From Pseudemcibacter aquimaris (GTDB lineage: Bacteria > Pseudomonadota > Alphaproteobacteria > Sphingomonadales > Emcibacteraceae), in the NCBI RefSeq assembly GCF_028869115.1, contig NZ_CP079800.1, positions 620,001 to 684,000 on the forward strand: a stretch of 64,000 bases of DNA, written 5' to 3'. The notes below the pieces were generated by a model. The model had not been told where the DNA came from. It saw only the letters and a program-made list of their open reading frames with translations, and made no database searches. Made by a program: the position numbers and the translations under genes. How positions within the stretch are numbered: the stretch's first letter is position 1; each line of letters begins with the position of its first letter. Of this stretch, positions 30,533 to 41,961 are shown piece by piece.

Positions 30533-30904
30533 ATGCCGACGATCAACCAGTTGGTACGTAAACCGCGCAAGAAGCCAGTTGCCTCTAATAAGGTGCCTGC
30601 ACTTAAAGGCTGCCCGCAAAAGCGTGGTGTTTGTACCCGTGTATATACAACGACACCTAAGAAACCTAACTCAGCTCTTCGTAAAGTGGCCCGTGTGCGC
30701 CTGACGAACGGCTTTGAAGTAACAAGCTACATTCCGGGTGAGGGTCATAACCTTCAGGAGCATAGTGTTGTGCTTATCCGTGGTGGTCGTGTGAAAGACT
30801 TGCCGGGTGTTCGCTATCACGTTCTTCGTGGTGTGTTGGATACACAAGGAATCGCTGATCGTCGTCAAGGTCGATCTAAATATGGTGCTAAACGTCCTAA
30901 GTAA
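30533..30904 (+). CDS. rpsL: 30S ribosomal protein S12
   Basis: Decoding-centre protein and streptomycin target region. It has 123 residues, beginning [14 protein letters not shown]. The wild-type, streptomycin-sensitive loop [19 protein letters not shown] keeps both lysines (43, 44), and the second loop [11 protein letters not shown] is intact. It is the first gene of the str operon, with rpsG 26 bases on. Confidence 0.98.
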   Translation: MPTINQLVRKPRKKPVASNKVPALKGCPQKRGVCTRVYTTTPKKPNSALRKVARVRLTNGFEVTSYIPGEGHNLQEHSVVLIRGGRVKDLPGVRYHVLRGVLDTQGIADRRQGRSKYGAKRPK

Positions 30905-30927
30905 GGACCACAGCTTTAAGGATTTAA

Positions 30928-31401
<474 letters not shown>

Positions 31402-31422
31402 AACTGGTAAAGGTTTAATAAG

Positions 31423-33498
31423 ATGGCACGTACTACTCCACTTCAAGATTACCGCAATATCGGGATTATGGCCCATATTGATGCTGGTAAAACAACAACA
31501 ACAGAACGTATTCTTTTCTATACAGGTATGAGCCATAAGATTGGTGAAGTGCACGACGGTGCTGCCACTATGGACTGGATGGAGCAAGAGCAAGAGCGCG
31601 GTATTACAATTACGTCTGCTGCGACAACATGTTTCTGGAAAGAAAAACGCATTAACATTATTGATACACCTGGTCACGTGGATTTCACGATTGAGGTAGA
31701 GCGTTCGCTACGAGTACTTGACGGTGCTGTGGCGGTTTTTGATTCTGTTGCTGGTGTTGAGCCGCAATCTGAAACAGTATGGCGCCAAGCTGACAAGTAT
31801 GACGTTCCTCGTATGTGTTTCGTTAACAAGATGGACCGTATGGGTGCGAACTTCTATCGTTGTGTTGATATGATCAAAGAGCGTTTGGGTTCAAACGCTC
31901 TTGTGATTCAAATGCCAATCGGTGCTGAAGCAGAATATAAAGGTCACGTAGACGTTGTGAAAAACGTTGGTATCATCTGGGAAGATGAAGGTATGGGCGC
32001 GAACTATACTGAAATCGATGTTCCTGCTGATATGGTTGATCAGGTTGCTGAATACCGTGAAAACCTTCTTGATATGGTTGTTGAGCAAGACGAAGACGTA
32101 ATGGAAGCTTACCTAGAAGGTAACGAACCTGACGTTGATACAATCAAGCGTCTTATCCGTAAGGGTACAATCGCTGGTGATTTCGTTCCTGTTCTAACTG
32201 GTACAGCATTTAAGAACAAAGGTGTTCAAACACTTCTTGATGCGGTTGTTGACTTTATGCCGTCACCGCTTGACATTGAAGATGTTCAAGGTGTTGAGGT
32301 TGGTGGTGATACTCCTATGTCACGTGCTGCTTCTGATGATGAGCCTTTCTCAGCGCTTGCGTTTAAAGTGATGAACGACCCGTTCGTTGGTTCCCTAACA
32401 TTCGCTCGTGTTTACTCTGGTGTTGTTGAGGCAGGTACAACTGTGATCAACTCAGTTAAGGGTAGAAAAGAGAAGATCGGTCGTATGCTTCAAATGCACT
32501 CAAACGATCGTGAAGATATTAAAGAAGCACGCGCAGGTGACATTATTGCTCTTTGTGGTCTTAAAGAGACGACGACTGGTGACACGCTATGTGCCAATAA
32601 TGATCAGATCATTCTAGAGCGTATGGAATTCCCTGATCCTGTTATCTCTGTTGCGGTTGAGCCAAAAACAAAAGCTGACCAAGAGAAAATGGGTATCGCT
32701 CTTAACCGTCTTTCACAGGAAGATCCGTCTTTCCGCGTGAAATCAGACGAAGAAAGTGGTCAAACAATTATTTCAGGTATGGGTGAACTTCACCTTGATA
32801 TTCTTGTTGATCGTATGAAGCGTGAATTTAAAGTTGAAGCGAACGTTGGTGCGCCACAAGTGGCATACCGTGAAAGTATCGCTCGCGCTGTTGAAGTTGA
32901 CTACACACATAAGAAGCAATCTGGTGGTTCTGGTCAATTCGGTCGCGTTAAAATGACTGTTACACCTGGTGAGCGTGGAACTGGTATCCAGTTTATCGAC
33001 GAAATTAAGGGTGGTAACATTCCTAAAGAATATATCCCTGGTGTTGAAAAAGGTATCAACGATATCGCTGAGAGTGGTGCGCTGATTGGTTTCCCAATCA
33101 TTGACTTCTCAGTAACGCTTGTCGATGGTGCTTACCATGATGTGGATAGTAGTGTTCTTGCGTTTGAGATCGCAGGTCGTGGCGCTATGCGTGAGGCTGC
33201 TTCTCAAGCGGGTATCAAGCTTCTTGAGCCAATGATGGCTGTTGAGGTTGTGACACCAGAAGAGCACATGGGTGACGTAATTGGTGATATTTCATCACGT
33301 CGTGGACAGGTTTCAGGTTCTGAAACACGTGGTCCAAATACAGTTGTAAGTGCAATGGTGCCGCTAGCCAACATGTTTGGTTACGTTAACCAGCTGCGCT
33401 CATTTACAAAGGGTCGTGCTACATACTCAATGCAGTTCGATCACTATGCAGAAGTACCTCAGGCAGTAGCCGAAGAGGTAAAAGAGAAGTTTGCTTAA
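31423..33498 (+). CDS. fusA: Elongation factor G
   Basis: GTPase that drives tRNA–mRNA translocation and, with RRF, ribosome recycling. It has 691 residues in five domains. The P-loop [15 protein letters not shown] is near residue 17, switch [15 protein letters not shown] near 60, DTPGHVDFT near 82, and NKMDR near 136. The domain IV tip [10 protein letters not shown] is near 505. It lies between rpsG and tuf copy 2, the standard str operon order. Confidence 0.99.
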   Translation: MARTTPLQDYRNIGIMAHIDAGKTTTTERILFYTGMSHKIGEVHDGAATMDWMEQEQERGITITSAATTCFWKEKRINIIDTPGHVDFTIEVERSLRVLDGAVAVFDSVAGVEPQSETVWRQADKYDVPRMCFVNKMDRMGANFYRCVDMIKERLGSNALVIQMPIGAEAEYKGHVDVVKNVGIIWEDEGMGANYTEIDVPADMVDQVAEYRENLLDMVVEQDEDVMEAYLEGNEPDVDTIKRLIRKGTIAGDFVPVLTGTAFKNKGVQTLLDAVVDFMPSPLDIEDVQGVEVGGDTPMSRAASDDEPFSALAFKVMNDPFVGSLTFARVYSGVVEAGTTVINSVKGRKEKIGRMLQMHSNDREDIKEARAGDIIALCGLKETTTGDTLCANNDQIILERMEFPDPVISVAVEPKTKADQEKMGIALNRLSQEDPSFRVKSDEESGQTIISGMGELHLDILVDRMKREFKVEANVGAPQVAYRESIARAVEVDYTHKKQSGGSGQFGRVKMTVTPGERGTGIQFIDEIKGGNIPKEYIPGVEKGINDIAESGALIGFPIIDFSVTLVDGAYHDVDSSVLAFEIAGRGAMREAASQAGIKLLEPMMAVEVVTPEEHMGDVIGDISSRRGQVSGSETRGPNTVVSAMVPLANMFGYVNQLRSFTKGRATYSMQFDHYAEVPQAVAEEVKEKFA

Positions 33499-33583
33499 GC
33501 TTTAAGTAAATTAATTATTAACTAGCTCTTCCTGTGAGGAAAATACAGGGCGCTTGAATATAAGTGAATTAAGGTAGAGAAAA

Positions 33584-34774
33584 ATGGCTAAAGAAAAATT
33601 TGAACGCAATAAGCCGCATTGTAACGTAGGTACAATCGGCCACGTTGACCACGGTAAGACAACTCTTACTGCGGCGATTACAAAAGTACTATCAGAAGTT
33701 GGTGACAGTGAAGCAGTTGACTTTGCAAACATCGATAAGGCTCCTGAAGAGCGTGAGCGTGGTATTACAATTTCCACAGCACACGTTGAGTACGAAACAG
33801 ACAACCGTCACTATGCACACGTAGACTGCCCAGGACACGCTGACTATGTTAAGAACATGATCACTGGTGCTGCTCAGATGGACGGTGCTATCCTTGTTGT
33901 TAACGCAGCGGACGGACCAATGCCACAAACACGTGAGCATATCCTGCTTGCACGTCAGGTTGGTGTTCCGGCGCTTGTTGTTTACCTAAACAAAGTTGAC
34001 CAAGTTGATGACGAAGAACTTCTAGAGCTTGTTGAAATGGAAATCCGTGAGCTACTAAGCGAGTATGAATTCCCTGGTGATGATATTCCAATCGTTGCGG
34101 GTTCTGCACTTGCTGCTATGGAAAGCCGTGACGACAACATTGGTAAAGAATCAATTCTTAAGCTGATGGAAGCTGTTGATGAGTATATCCCACAGCCAGA
34201 GCGTGCTATTGATGGCGCATTCCTAATGCCAATCGAAGACGTATTCTCAATTTCTGGTCGTGGTACAGTTGTTACTGGTCGTGTTGAGCGCGGTATCGTA
34301 ACAGTTGGTGACGAAGTTGAAATCGTTGGTATTAAAGAAACACAAAAAACTACGGTTACTGGTGTTGAAATGTTCCGTAAGCTTCTTGATACAGGTGAAG
34401 CTGGTGATAACATTGGTGCGCTTATCCGTGGTGTTGGTCGTGAAGAAGTTGAGCGTGGTCAGGTTCTTGCACACGTTGGTACAATCACACCTCACACAAA
34501 ATTCAAAGGCGAAGCTTACATCCTTACTAAGGATGAAGGTGGTCGTCACACACCATTCTTCACAAACTACCGTCCACAGTTCTACTTCCGTACAACTGAC
34601 GTGACTGGTGTTGTTACACTTGAAGACGGTGTTGAAATGGTAATGCCTGGCGATAACGTTTCTGTAAACGTTGAGCTAATCAACCCGATTGCGATGGACG
34701 AAGGTCTACGCTTTGCGATCCGTGAAGGCGGTCGTACAGTGGGCGCCGGCGTTGTTGCCAAAATTATTGAATAA
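33584..34774 (+). CDS. tuf: Elongation factor Tu, copy 2
   Basis: Encodes a 396-residue EF-Tu identical in protein to copy 1 (16841). The genes differ only at 33835 (A for G), 34018 (A for G) and 34687 (G for A), all silent third positions. Identity runs from about twelve bases before the ATG to the stop and then ends sharply, the pattern left by gene conversion. It sits at the usual end of the str operon, directly before the S10 operon. Confidence 0.99.
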   Translation: MAKEKFERNKPHCNVGTIGHVDHGKTTLTAAITKVLSEVGDSEAVDFANIDKAPEERERGITISTAHVEYETDNRHYAHVDCPGHADYVKNMITGAAQMDGAILVVNAADGPMPQTREHILLARQVGVPALVVYLNKVDQVDDEELLELVEMEIRELLSEYEFPGDDIPIVAGSALAAMESRDDNIGKESILKLMEAVDEYIPQPERAIDGAFLMPIEDVFSISGRGTVVTGRVERGIVTVGDEVEIVGIKETQKTTVTGVEMFRKLLDTGEAGDNIGALIRGVGREEVERGQVLAHVGTITPHTKFKGEAYILTKDEGGRHTPFFTNYRPQFYFRTTDVTGVVTLEDGVEMVMPGDNVSVNVELINPIAMDEGLRFAIREGGRTVGAGVVAKIIE

Positions 34775-34784
34775 TTAGTCATTT

Positions 34785-34818
34785 AGGAGCGCAGACCGTA
34801 AGGTCTGCGTAATTTTTT
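34785..34818 (+). promoter_or_regulatory. Shine-Dalgarno/hairpin/start arrangement of rpsJ
   Basis: AGGAG (34785–34789) is followed at once by a perfect 8-bp stem CGCAGACC-GTAA-GGTCTGCG (34790–34809), then TAATTTTTT and the rpsJ ATG at 34819. Linear spacing from AGGAG to ATG is 29 bases, far too long; with the hairpin folded it becomes 9. The hairpin plus T-run also has the form of an intrinsic terminator between tuf and the S10 operon. Confidence 0.65.
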
Positions 34819-35136
34819 ATGTTGGAATCACAAAACATTCGCATTCGCCTTAAGGCATTTGATCATCGCATCCTTGATCAAGCTGCTGGTGAAATTGCAA
34901 ATACAGCAAAGAGAACAGGCGCTAGCGTTCGCGGCCCTATCCCTATGCCTACGCGAATCGAGAAGTTCACGGTCCTTAAAGGCCCGCACGTGAACAAGAA
35001 ATCTCGTGAACAATTCGAAACACGTACTCACAAGCGTCTTCTTGACATTGTTGAGCCAACACCACAAACAGTAGACGCTCTTATGAAGCTTGATCTTGCT
35101 GCTGGTGTTGAAGTTGAAATCAAACTGCAGGGGTAA
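34819..35136 (+). CDS. rpsJ: 30S ribosomal protein S10
   Basis: Head protein of the 30S subunit; as NusE it also joins transcription antitermination complexes. It has 105 residues: [20 protein letters not shown] at the start, [21 protein letters not shown] near 35, and [20 protein letters not shown] near 72. It is the first gene of the S10 operon. No Shine-Dalgarno lies at normal linear distance; the six T before the ATG follow a GC-rich hairpin, and the nearest AGGAG is upstream of that hairpin. Confidence 0.98.
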   Translation: MLESQNIRIRLKAFDHRILDQAAGEIANTAKRTGASVRGPIPMPTRIEKFTVLKGPHVNKKSREQFETRTHKRLLDIVEPTPQTVDALMKLDLAAGVEVEIKLQG

Positions 35137-35141
35137 TGGAT

Positions 35142-35894
35142 ATGCGTTCAGGACTTATTGCAAAGAAGGTTGGTATGACACGTGTTTTTGCTGAAGGCGG
35201 CAAACACGTTCCTGTAACAGTTCTTCATGTTGATGGTGCACAAGTTGTTGCACATAAAACATCTGAAAAAGACGGTTACAATGCCCTTCAACTAGGTGCC
35301 GGTGCTGCAAAAGTAAAGCGTACTTCGCAACCAATGCGTGGTCACTTTGCGAAAGCACAGGTAGAGCCTAAATCAAAACTTGCTGAATTCCGTGTAGCGG
35401 ATGATGCTTTTATCGATGTTGGTGCTGAGCTTTCAGCAGAACATTTTGTTGCTGGTCAAAAAGTTGACGTTACTGCAACATCGAAAGGTAAAGGTTTCGC
35501 AGGTGCGATGAAACGCTGGAACTTCGGCGGTCTTCGCGCTACTCACGGTGTTTCTATCTCTCACAGATCTCATGGTTCGACAGGTCAATGTCAGGATCCT
35601 GGTAAGGTTTTCAAAGGTAAGAAAATGGCTGGTCACTATGGTGATGCCCGTATTACTGAACAAAACCTAGAGATCGTCTCAACTGATGCGGACGAAGGTC
35701 TAATCCTTGTAAAAGGTGCAGTACCAGGCGCGAAAAACGGTTGGGTTCTAGTTAATGATGCAGTTAAAAAAGCACGTCACGCTGACGCACCATATCCTGG
35801 TGCAGTAAAAGCGGCACCTGCTCCTGAAGCTGATGCAGCTCCGGCTGAAGAAGCTCCAGCAGAAGAAACTGCAGCGACAGAGAATGAGGAATAG
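35142..35894 (+). CDS. rplC: 50S ribosomal protein L3 with acidic C-terminal tail
   Basis: Early-assembly 23S rRNA-binding protein near the peptidyl-transferase centre. It has 250 residues from the ATG at 35142 (AGGGG eight bases before); an ATG at 35136 overlaps the rpsJ stop and is less likely. It shows [37 protein letters not shown] near 120, and [20 protein letters not shown] near 140. About 30 residues of Ala/Pro/Glu-rich tail extend beyond the E. coli length (209). Confidence 0.97.
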   Translation: MRSGLIAKKVGMTRVFAEGGKHVPVTVLHVDGAQVVAHKTSEKDGYNALQLGAGAAKVKRTSQPMRGHFAKAQVEPKSKLAEFRVADDAFIDVGAELSAEHFVAGQKVDVTATSKGKGFAGAMKRWNFGGLRATHGVSISHRSHGSTGQCQDPGKVFKGKKMAGHYGDARITEQNLEIVSTDADEGLILVKGAVPGAKNGWVLVNDAVKKARHADAPYPGAVKAAPAPEADAAPAEEAPAEETAATENEE

Positions 35895-35898
35895 ATTG

Positions 35899-36519
35899 AT
35901 GAAAGCACAAGTCGTAACACTTGACGCCAAAAAGGCTGGCGACATCGATCTTGATGACGGTGTATTCGGTCTTCCAGAGCGTGGTGATATCTTGCAACGT
36001 GTTGTCGTATGGCAGCTTGCAAAACGTCGCGCTGGCACACATAAAGTTCAATCACGCGGTGAAGTAACAGGTACAACAAAGCGTATCGGTCGCCAAAAAG
36101 GTGGCGGTACTGCGCGTCATGGTTCTGGTAAAGTTAGCCAGTTCCGTGGTGGTGCTCGTGCCTTTGGTCCGGTTGTTCGCTCTCATGCGACAAGCCTACC
36201 TAAGAAAATCCGTACACTTGGACTAAAGACAGCTCTTTCAACAAAAGCAGCGGGTGGTAACCTGATCGTTGTTGATAATGCTGATCTTAAAGCAGGTAAA
36301 ACAAAAGATCTTCTTGCTAAATTAGACAAGCTTGGTCTTAAAAATGCACTTTTCGTTGATGGTGCAGAAGTAAATGAAAACTTTAAGCTGGCTGTAAGCA
36401 ACATTCCAAATGTTGACGTACTTCCAACTCAAGGTGCGAATGTTTATGACATTCTGCGTCGTGAGAAACTAGTACTGACTAAAGCCGCTGTTGAAGGTTT
36501 GATGGAGAGATTAAAATGA
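35899..36519 (+). CDS. rplD: 50S ribosomal protein L4
   Basis: Lines the exit tunnel and represses the S10 operon in E. coli. It has 206 residues from the ATG at 35899, giving the usual [12 protein letters not shown]; the frame runs further upstream into rplC but that part is not L4. The tunnel loop reads [20 protein letters not shown] near residue 63. The stop overlaps the rplW start as ATGA. Confidence 0.97.
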   Translation: MKAQVVTLDAKKAGDIDLDDGVFGLPERGDILQRVVVWQLAKRRAGTHKVQSRGEVTGTTKRIGRQKGGGTARHGSGKVSQFRGGARAFGPVVRSHATSLPKKIRTLGLKTALSTKAAGGNLIVVDNADLKAGKTKDLLAKLDKLGLKNALFVDGAEVNENFKLAVSNIPNVDVLPTQGANVYDILRREKLVLTKAAVEGLMERLK

Positions 36520-36809
36520 CCGATATCAAACACTATGACATCATTAAAAACCCGGTGATTACTGAAAAGTCTACTATGCTTTCAGAAAATAACGTGGTTA
36601 CTTTTAATGTACCTATGACAGCTACGAAACCTGAAATCAAAGCCGCTGTTGAAGCGATTTTCAGTGTTGAAGTTGAAAAGGTAAACACACTTCGTCAAGA
36701 CGGTAAAGTGAAACGCTTTAGAGGCCACCTTGGTCGCCGTAATGACACTAAAAAAGCAATGGTTAAGCTCGCTGAGGGCCACTCCATTGACGTAACAACA
36801 GGGGTGTAG
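36516..36809 (+). CDS. rplW: 50S ribosomal protein L23
   Basis: Sits at the tunnel exit and docks trigger factor and SRP. It has 97 residues, with [16 protein letters not shown] near the start and [20 protein letters not shown] near 60. It is translationally coupled to rplD by a 4-base overlap, and rplB follows after four bases. Confidence 0.97.
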   Translation: MTDIKHYDIIKNPVITEKSTMLSENNVVTFNVPMTATKPEIKAAVEAIFSVEVEKVNTLRQDGKVKRFRGHLGRRNDTKKAMVKLAEGHSIDVTTGV

Positions 36810-36813
36810 AAAG

Positions 36814-37647
36814 ATGGCTTTAAAAACTTATAATCCAACTACACCTAGCTTGCGTTCACTTGTAACGGTTGACCGTAGTGAACTTTGGAAAGGTAAGCCG
36901 GTTAAGGCTCTGACCGAAGGTAAGCACAGCAAAGGTGGACGTAATAACACTGGCCGTATCACAGCGCGTCGTCGTGGTGGTGGTCATAAACGTGCGTATC
37001 GTATTATCGACTTTAAACGTCGTAAATGGGATATGGAAGCAACAATCCTTCGTTTGGAATATGATCCAAACCGTTCTGCTTTTATCGCGCTTATTGAATA
37101 CACAGATGGTGAAAAGGCATATATCCTTGCTCCACAACGTGTTTCAGAAGGCGACAAAGTAATCGCAGGCGAAAAGGTTGACGTTAAGCCTGGTAACGCA
37201 ATGCCACTTTACAGTGTTCCTGTTGGTTCGATTGTTCACAACGTTGAAATGAAACCTGGTAAGGGCGGTCAGATCGCTCGTGCTGCTGGTGGATATGTAC
37301 AGGTTACCGGTCGTGACCGTGGCTATGTGCTTCTTCGCTTGGCATCAGGTGAGCAACGTTACGTTCGTTCAGATTGTATGGCAACAATTGGTGCCGTATC
37401 AAACCCTGATAACCAAAACCAAAAACTTGCTAAAGCTGGTCGTAGCCGTTGGCTCGGTAAACGTCCATCCGTTCGTGGTGTTGCTATGAACCCGGTAGAC
37501 CATCCACATGGTGGTGGTGAGGGCCGTACTTCAGGTGGTCGTCATCCGGTGACACCTTGGGGTAAGCCTACCAAAGGTAAGCGCACACGTAGCAATAAGT
37601 CGACTGATCGTTATATCTTACGATCACGTCATGAACGCAAGAAGTAG
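36814..37647 (+). CDS. rplB: 50S ribosomal protein L2
   Basis: Needed for subunit association and peptidyl-transferase activity. It has 277 residues: [14 protein letters not shown] at the start, [20 protein letters not shown] near 40, and the C-terminal [19 protein letters not shown] near 222 with the conserved His (HPHGGGEG). The basic tail ends RSRHERKK. Confidence 0.98.
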   Translation: MALKTYNPTTPSLRSLVTVDRSELWKGKPVKALTEGKHSKGGRNNTGRITARRRGGGHKRAYRIIDFKRRKWDMEATILRLEYDPNRSAFIALIEYTDGEKAYILAPQRVSEGDKVIAGEKVDVKPGNAMPLYSVPVGSIVHNVEMKPGKGGQIARAAGGYVQVTGRDRGYVLLRLASGEQRYVRSDCMATIGAVSNPDNQNQKLAKAGRSRWLGKRPSVRGVAMNPVDHPHGGGEGRTSGGRHPVTPWGKPTKGKRTRSNKSTDRYILRSRHERKK

Positions 37648-37659
37648 GAGCAATAAAAG

Positions 37660-37938
37660 ATGTCACGTTCTGTATGGAAAGGTCCTTTTGTTGACGGCCA
37701 CTTACTAAAGAAATCGATAGTATTGGCTGAATCAGGCAAGTCAGAGCCGATTAAAACATGGTCGCGTCGTTCTACGATCCTACCACAATTCGTCGGTCAG
37801 ACTTTCAATGTACACAATGGTCACAAATTCATCCCTGTTTATGTAACAGACGAGATGGTTGGCCATAAACTTGGTGAATTCGCGCCGACACGTACTTATT
37901 ACGGTCACGGTGCCGATAAAAAAGCGAGGAAGAGATAG
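37660..37938 (+). CDS. rpsS: 30S ribosomal protein S19
   Basis: Head protein at the intersubunit bridge to L5. It has 92 residues: [41 protein letters not shown] near 35, and [17 protein letters not shown] near 68. The stop shares a base with the GTG start of rplV. Confidence 0.97.
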   Translation: MSRSVWKGPFVDGHLLKKSIVLAESGKSEPIKTWSRRSTILPQFVGQTFNVHNGHKFIPVYVTDEMVGHKLGEFAPTRTYYGHGADKKARKR

Positions 37939-38321
37939 TGGGTAAGAAATCAGCACCACGTCGCTTGGCCGACAACGAAGCAAAAGCGGAATTACGCATG
38001 GTTCGTATCAGCCCCCAAAAACTTAATTTGGTGGCAGGTCTAATTCGCGGCTTGAAAGTAGAAAAGGCTCTAGCCAATCTTACTTTCTCCAAAAAACGCA
38101 TTTCAACAGATGTTAAGAAACTTCTGGAGAGTGCAATTGCAAACGCAGAAAATAACCACGGTCTTGATGTTGACAACCTTGTTGTTGCAGAAGCAAGCGT
38201 TGGTAAAGCTATGGTCATGAAACGTTTCCGTGCTCGTGCACGTGGCCGCGGCGCAAAAATTCTAAAACCATTTAGCAATATGCGCATTGTGGTTCGTGAA
38301 GTTGAAGAGGGAGACGAATAA
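37938..38321 (+). CDS. rplV: 50S ribosomal protein L22
   Basis: Its long loop lines the exit tunnel at the macrolide site. It has 127 residues and begins at a GTG that overlaps the rpsS stop by one base. Landmarks are [19 protein letters not shown] near 21, and [22 protein letters not shown], the tunnel hairpin, near 86. The stop overlaps the rpsC start by one base. Confidence 0.97.
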   Translation: MGKKSAPRRLADNEAKAELRMVRISPQKLNLVAGLIRGLKVEKALANLTFSKKRISTDVKKLLESAIANAENNHGLDVDNLVVAEASVGKAMVMKRFRARARGRGAKILKPFSNMRIVVREVEEGDE

Positions 38322-39049
38322 TGGGTCAAAAAGTTAATCCAATCGGGTTCCGTCTAGGAATCAACCGCACATGGGATAGCCGTTGGTACGCTGAAGGCGA
38401 TAGCTATGGCACAATGCTTCACGAAGATCTTAAGATCCGTGATGAACTTATGAAGACACTTAAAGCTGCTGCTGTAAGCCGCATCGTGATTGAGCGTCCT
38501 TCTAAGAAAATGCGTGTAACTATTTACTCAGCACGTCCTGGTGTGATCATCGGTAAAAAAGGTGCAGACATCGAAAAACTACGTCAGAAAGTTGCCAACA
38601 TGGCTCCTTCTGCTGGTGATGTTAGCCTTAATATCGTTGAGATCAGAAAGCCTGAAATCGATGCACAGCTTGTTGCGGATAACGTAGCACAGCAACTTGA
38701 GCGTCGTGTTGCTTTCCGTCGTGCGATGAAACGCGTAATGCAAAACGCTCTGCGTCTTGGCGCAGGTGGTATTCGTATTAACTCAGCCGGTCGTCTTGGC
38801 GGCGCTGAAATCGCGCGTACTGAATGGTACCGTGAAGGCCGCGTTCCACTACACACACTTCGTTCAGACATCGATTATGCAGAAAGTAAAGCACACACAG
38901 CTTACGGCGTGATCGGTATTAAAGTTTGGATCTATAAGGGTGAGATCATGGAACACGATCCAATGGCTCGTGATAATCGCATCAATGAACAACAGAAATC
39001 TTCTGGTGGCGGCCAAGGTCGCGGTTCCAGAAACCGTAATGCAGGATAA
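38321..39049 (+). CDS. rpsC: 30S ribosomal protein S3
   Basis: Forms part of the mRNA entry channel and helicase. It has 242 residues: [20 protein letters not shown], a KH domain with [17 protein letters not shown] near 68, and the C-terminal [19 protein letters not shown] near 144. A short Gly/Arg/Asn-rich tail ends the protein. Confidence 0.98.
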   Translation: MGQKVNPIGFRLGINRTWDSRWYAEGDSYGTMLHEDLKIRDELMKTLKAAAVSRIVIERPSKKMRVTIYSARPGVIIGKKGADIEKLRQKVANMAPSAGDVSLNIVEIRKPEIDAQLVADNVAQQLERRVAFRRAMKRVMQNALRLGAGGIRINSAGRLGGAEIARTEWYREGRVPLHTLRSDIDYAESKAHTAYGVIGIKVWIYKGEIMEHDPMARDNRINEQQKSSGGGQGRGSRNRNAG

Positions 39050-39054
39050 GGAAT

Positions 39055-39471
39055 ATGTTACAACCAAAAAGAACAAAATTCCGCCGCGCGCATAAAGGCC
39101 GCATCAAGGGTGCTGCTAAAGGCGGTACAACACTGACTTTTGGGTCATGTGGTCTTAAGGCGCTTGAGCCGGAAAGAATCACAGCGCGTCAGATCGAAGC
39201 TGCGCGTCGTGCAATGACTCGTCATATTAAACGTCAAGGTAAAATCTGGATCCGTGTATTCCCAGACGTGCCTGTATCCAAGAAACCTGCAGAGGTTCGT
39301 ATGGGTAAAGGTAAAGGTTCTGTTGAATATTGGGCAGCCAAAGTTAAGCCTGGCCGTATTATGTTTGAAATGGATGGGGTTCCGCTTGATATTGCTCGTG
39401 AAGCATTTGAGCGCGCCGCAGCTAAACTACCAATTGCGACACGTTTTGTAACGCGTCTCGGTGATAATTAG
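39055..39471 (+). CDS. rplP: 50S ribosomal protein L16
   Basis: Positions tRNA at the A site of the 50S subunit. It has 138 residues, with [16 protein letters not shown] at the start, the [20 protein letters not shown] block near 40, and [20 protein letters not shown] near 82. The Arg of KGKG-adjacent RMGKG, hydroxylated in some species, is present. Confidence 0.97.
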   Translation: MLQPKRTKFRRAHKGRIKGAAKGGTTLTFGSCGLKALEPERITARQIEAARRAMTRHIKRQGKIWIRVFPDVPVSKKPAEVRMGKGKGSVEYWAAKVKPGRIMFEMDGVPLDIAREAFERAAAKLPIATRFVTRLGDN

Positions 39472-39482
39472 GAGAGTTCGTG

Positions 39483-39689
39483 ATGAGCAAAGCATCTGAA
39501 CTTCAAAATAAGTCTATTGAAGAGCTACAAGGTGAACTTGCGGATCTGAAAAAAGAGCAGTTCGGTCTGCGTTTTCAGCAAGCAACAAACCAGCTTGAAA
39601 ATACGGCTCGTGTGCGTCAGGTTCGCAGGTCAATTGCCCGCATCCAGACAGTTATGAATGCAAAGAACGCTGAAGCAGCGGCCAAATAA
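39483..39689 (+). CDS. rpmC: 50S ribosomal protein L29
   Basis: Small helical protein at the tunnel exit, next to L23. It has 68 residues from the ATG at 39483 (GGAG eight bases before); a GTG at 39480 is too close to that site. It shows [40 protein letters not shown] near 28 and [10 protein letters not shown]. Confidence 0.95.
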   Translation: MSKASELQNKSIEELQGELADLKKEQFGLRFQQATNQLENTARVRQVRRSIARIQTVMNAKNAEAAAK

Positions 39690-39702
39690 GGGATAAACTG
39701 AT

Positions 39703-39939
39703 ATGCCTAAACGTATTTTACAAGGTGCAGTTGTAAGTGATGCAAATGACAAGACAGTAACAGTTCTTGTTGAGCGTCGTTTTATGCACCCGATGGTGAA
39801 AAAAGTGGTTCGTCGCTCGAAGAAATATCGTGCACATGACGAAAACAATCAATATAAGGTTGGCGATGTTGTTCGCATCGAAGAATGCCGTCCAATCTCA
39901 AAGAATAAATCATGGAAAGTTATCGAAGACTCTAAGTAA
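39703..39939 (+). CDS. rpsQ: 30S ribosomal protein S17
   Basis: Primary 16S rRNA binder of OB fold. It has 78 residues: [39 protein letters not shown] near 28, and [20 protein letters not shown] near 53. Confidence 0.97.
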   Translation: MPKRILQGAVVSDANDKTVTVLVERRFMHPMVKKVVRRSKKYRAHDENNQYKVGDVVRIEECRPISKNKSWKVIEDSK

Positions 39940-39982
39940 TAAAAGAGTCTGAGATATTAATTTAAGTAAGTAGGAAAAACTT

Positions 39983-40351
39983 ATGATTCAAATGCAAACC
40001 AACCTTGACGTCGCCGACAACTCTGGTGCGCGCCGTGTGCAATGCATCAAGGTACTTGGCGGTTCAAAAAGAATGACCGCCGGCGTTGGTGACATTATAG
40101 TCGTAAGCGTTAAGGAAGCAATTCCACGCGGACGTGTCAAAAAGGGAGAGGTGCATCGTGCCGTTATCGTACGCACTAAAAAAGATGTTCAACGTGTAGA
40201 CGGAACAACAATCCGTTTCGATTCCAATGCAGCTGTTTTGATCAACAAACAAAACGAGCCAATTGGTACACGTATCTTTGGTCCAGTGGTACGCGAGCTA
40301 CGTGCAGCTAACCATATGAAAATTATTTCGCTGGCTCCGGAGGTGCTCTAA
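39983..40351 (+). CDS. rplN: 50S ribosomal protein L14
   Basis: Intersubunit bridge protein and docking site of the silencing factor RsfS. It has 122 residues: [40 protein letters not shown] near 37, and [19 protein letters not shown] near 97. The stop overlaps the rplX start by one base. Confidence 0.98.
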   Translation: MIQMQTNLDVADNSGARRVQCIKVLGGSKRMTAGVGDIIVVSVKEAIPRGRVKKGEVHRAVIVRTKKDVQRVDGTTIRFDSNAAVLINKQNEPIGTRIFGPVVRELRAANHMKIISLAPEVL

Positions 40352-40671
40352 TGGCTAACGTAAAATGTAAAATCCGTAAAGGCGATGAAGTCATCGTTCT
40401 TACCGGCAAGGACAAAGGCAAATCTGGTGAAGTCACCAAAGTACTGCCTTCTGAAGGTCGCGCGATTGTACAAGGCATCAATATGGTGAAACGTCACCAA
40501 CGTCAAACACAGACGCAAGAAGCCGGTATCATCAATAAAGAAGCTTCAATTCATATTTCTAACTTGGCTCTTAAAGATCCTAAATCAGGAAAAGCCACAA
40601 AAGTTGGTTATAAAATTGAAAAAGACGGTACAAAAACACGTATCGCTAAAGCATCAGGAGAGGCCATCTAA
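40351..40671 (+). CDS. rplX: 50S ribosomal protein L24
   Basis: Initiates 50S assembly. It has 106 residues with an N-terminal KOW motif ([20 protein letters not shown]) and [19 protein letters not shown] near 47. It overlaps rplN and rplE by one base each, implying tight coupling. Confidence 0.97.
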   Translation: MANVKCKIRKGDEVIVLTGKDKGKSGEVTKVLPSEGRAIVQGINMVKRHQRQTQTQEAGIINKEASIHISNLALKDPKSGKATKVGYKIEKDGTKTRIAKASGEAI

Positions 40672-41234
40672 TGTCTTATGTTCCTCGTCTAAAAACTGTT
40701 TATGAAAAAGAAGTACGCGATAGCCTACAAAAAGAATTTTCATATTCAAATGTAATGGAAATCCCAAAGCTTGAGAAAATCGTTCTTAACATGGGTGTTG
40801 GACAAGCAGTGAATGACACAAAGAAAGTGAAAAAGGCTCTAGCCGAAATGACACTTATCGCTGGTCAGGCACCTGTAACTACACGTGCTAAAAAATCCAT
40901 CGCTGGATTTAAAGTTCGTGAAAATATGCCACTTGGTTGTAAAGTAACTCTGCGCGGCGCAAGAATGTATGAATTTCTTGACCGTCTGATTCAGATTGCT
41001 CTTCCACGTGTACGTGACTTCCGTGGCGTTAACGACAAAAGCTTTGATGGCCGTGGTAACTATGCTCTTGGTCTTAAAGAACAATTGGTGTTCACAGAAA
41101 TCAACTATGATGACGTAGATGATATTCGTGGTATGGACATCATTATTTGTACAACAGCGAAAACTGATAAAGAAGCTCATGCTCTGCTTACTGGCTTCCA
41201 AATGCCTTTCGCGTCAAAAGCGGGAGATAAATAA
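40671..41234 (+). CDS. rplE: 50S ribosomal protein L5
   Basis: Binds 5S rRNA and contacts S13/S19. It has 187 residues: [20 protein letters not shown] near 24, ITLIAGQAP-type block with [20 protein letters not shown] near 67, and the C-terminal [20 protein letters not shown]. rpsN starts at base 41234, overlapping by one base. Confidence 0.97.
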   Translation: MSYVPRLKTVYEKEVRDSLQKEFSYSNVMEIPKLEKIVLNMGVGQAVNDTKKVKKALAEMTLIAGQAPVTTRAKKSIAGFKVRENMPLGCKVTLRGARMYEFLDRLIQIALPRVRDFRGVNDKSFDGRGNYALGLKEQLVFTEINYDDVDDIRGMDIIICTTAKTDKEAHALLTGFQMPFASKAGDK

Positions 41235-41539
41235 TGGCTAAAGTAAGTGCAGTTAATAAAAACCTAAAGCGTGAACGTCTTGTTGCAAAATATGCAGCGA
41301 AACGTGAAGCACTTAAAGCAGCAGCAAAAGATCCGAACCTTTCATTTGATGAACAGTTCGAAGCTCGTTTAAAGCTTGCTGCATTACCTCGCAATGGTGC
41401 GAAAGTTCGTCTTCGTAACCGTTGTCAGGTTAATGGTCGCCCACGCGGTTATCACCGTAAATTTAAAATGTCTCGTGTATCACTACGTCATTTAGCCTCA
41501 CACGGCTATCTTCCTGGCGTTGTGAAGTCGAGCTGGTAG
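41234..41539 (+). CDS. rpsN: 30S ribosomal protein S14 (zinc-independent form)
   Basis: Head protein of the 30S subunit. It has 101 residues, the long form without the CxxC zinc ribbon. It shows [17 protein letters not shown] near 13, [20 protein letters not shown] near 52, and [20 protein letters not shown] at the C-terminus. Confidence 0.97.
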   Translation: MAKVSAVNKNLKRERLVAKYAAKREALKAAAKDPNLSFDEQFEARLKLAALPRNGAKVRLRNRCQVNGRPRGYHRKFKMSRVSLRHLASHGYLPGVVKSSW

Positions 41540-41551
41540 GAGGACTGATTA

Positions 41552-41950
41552 ATGTCTATGAGTGATCCTCTAGCAGATATGATTACACGTATCCGTAACG
41601 GACAACGTGCTAACAAAAAAGCTGTTTCTTCACCTGCATCAAAGATGCGTCAGCGCGTGCTAGACGTACTTGAGCGTGAAGGTTACATTCGTGGTTATGT
41701 CAGAAACGAAGAAAATGCTGGCAAGCCTGAATTAAGTATTGAACTGAAATATCATGAAAGTGATCCAGTGATCCGCGAAATTAAACGCGTATCTAAGCCT
41801 GGTCGTCGTGTTTACTCATCTGTTGGCGATCTGCCACGTGTGCGTAACGGTCTTGGTATCTCTATTGTATCAACCCCTAAAGGTGTACTTTCCGACGCTG
41901 AAGCTCGCGCTGAAAACGTTGGTGGCGAAGTCATCTGTACAGTATTCTAA
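41552..41950 (+). CDS. rpsH: 30S ribosomal protein S8
   Basis: Central-domain 16S rRNA binder; in E. coli it represses the spc operon. It has 132 residues: [40 protein letters not shown] near 90, and [21 protein letters not shown] second ATG at 41558 is an alternative start. Shine-Dalgarno AGGAGG lies nine bases before the first. Confidence 0.97.
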   Translation: MSMSDPLADMITRIRNGQRANKKAVSSPASKMRQRVLDVLEREGYIRGYVRNEENAGKPELSIELKYHESDPVIREIKRVSKPGRRVYSSVGDLPRVRNGLGISIVSTPKGVLSDAEARAENVGGEVICTVF

Positions 41951-41961
41951 GGAGAATAAAT

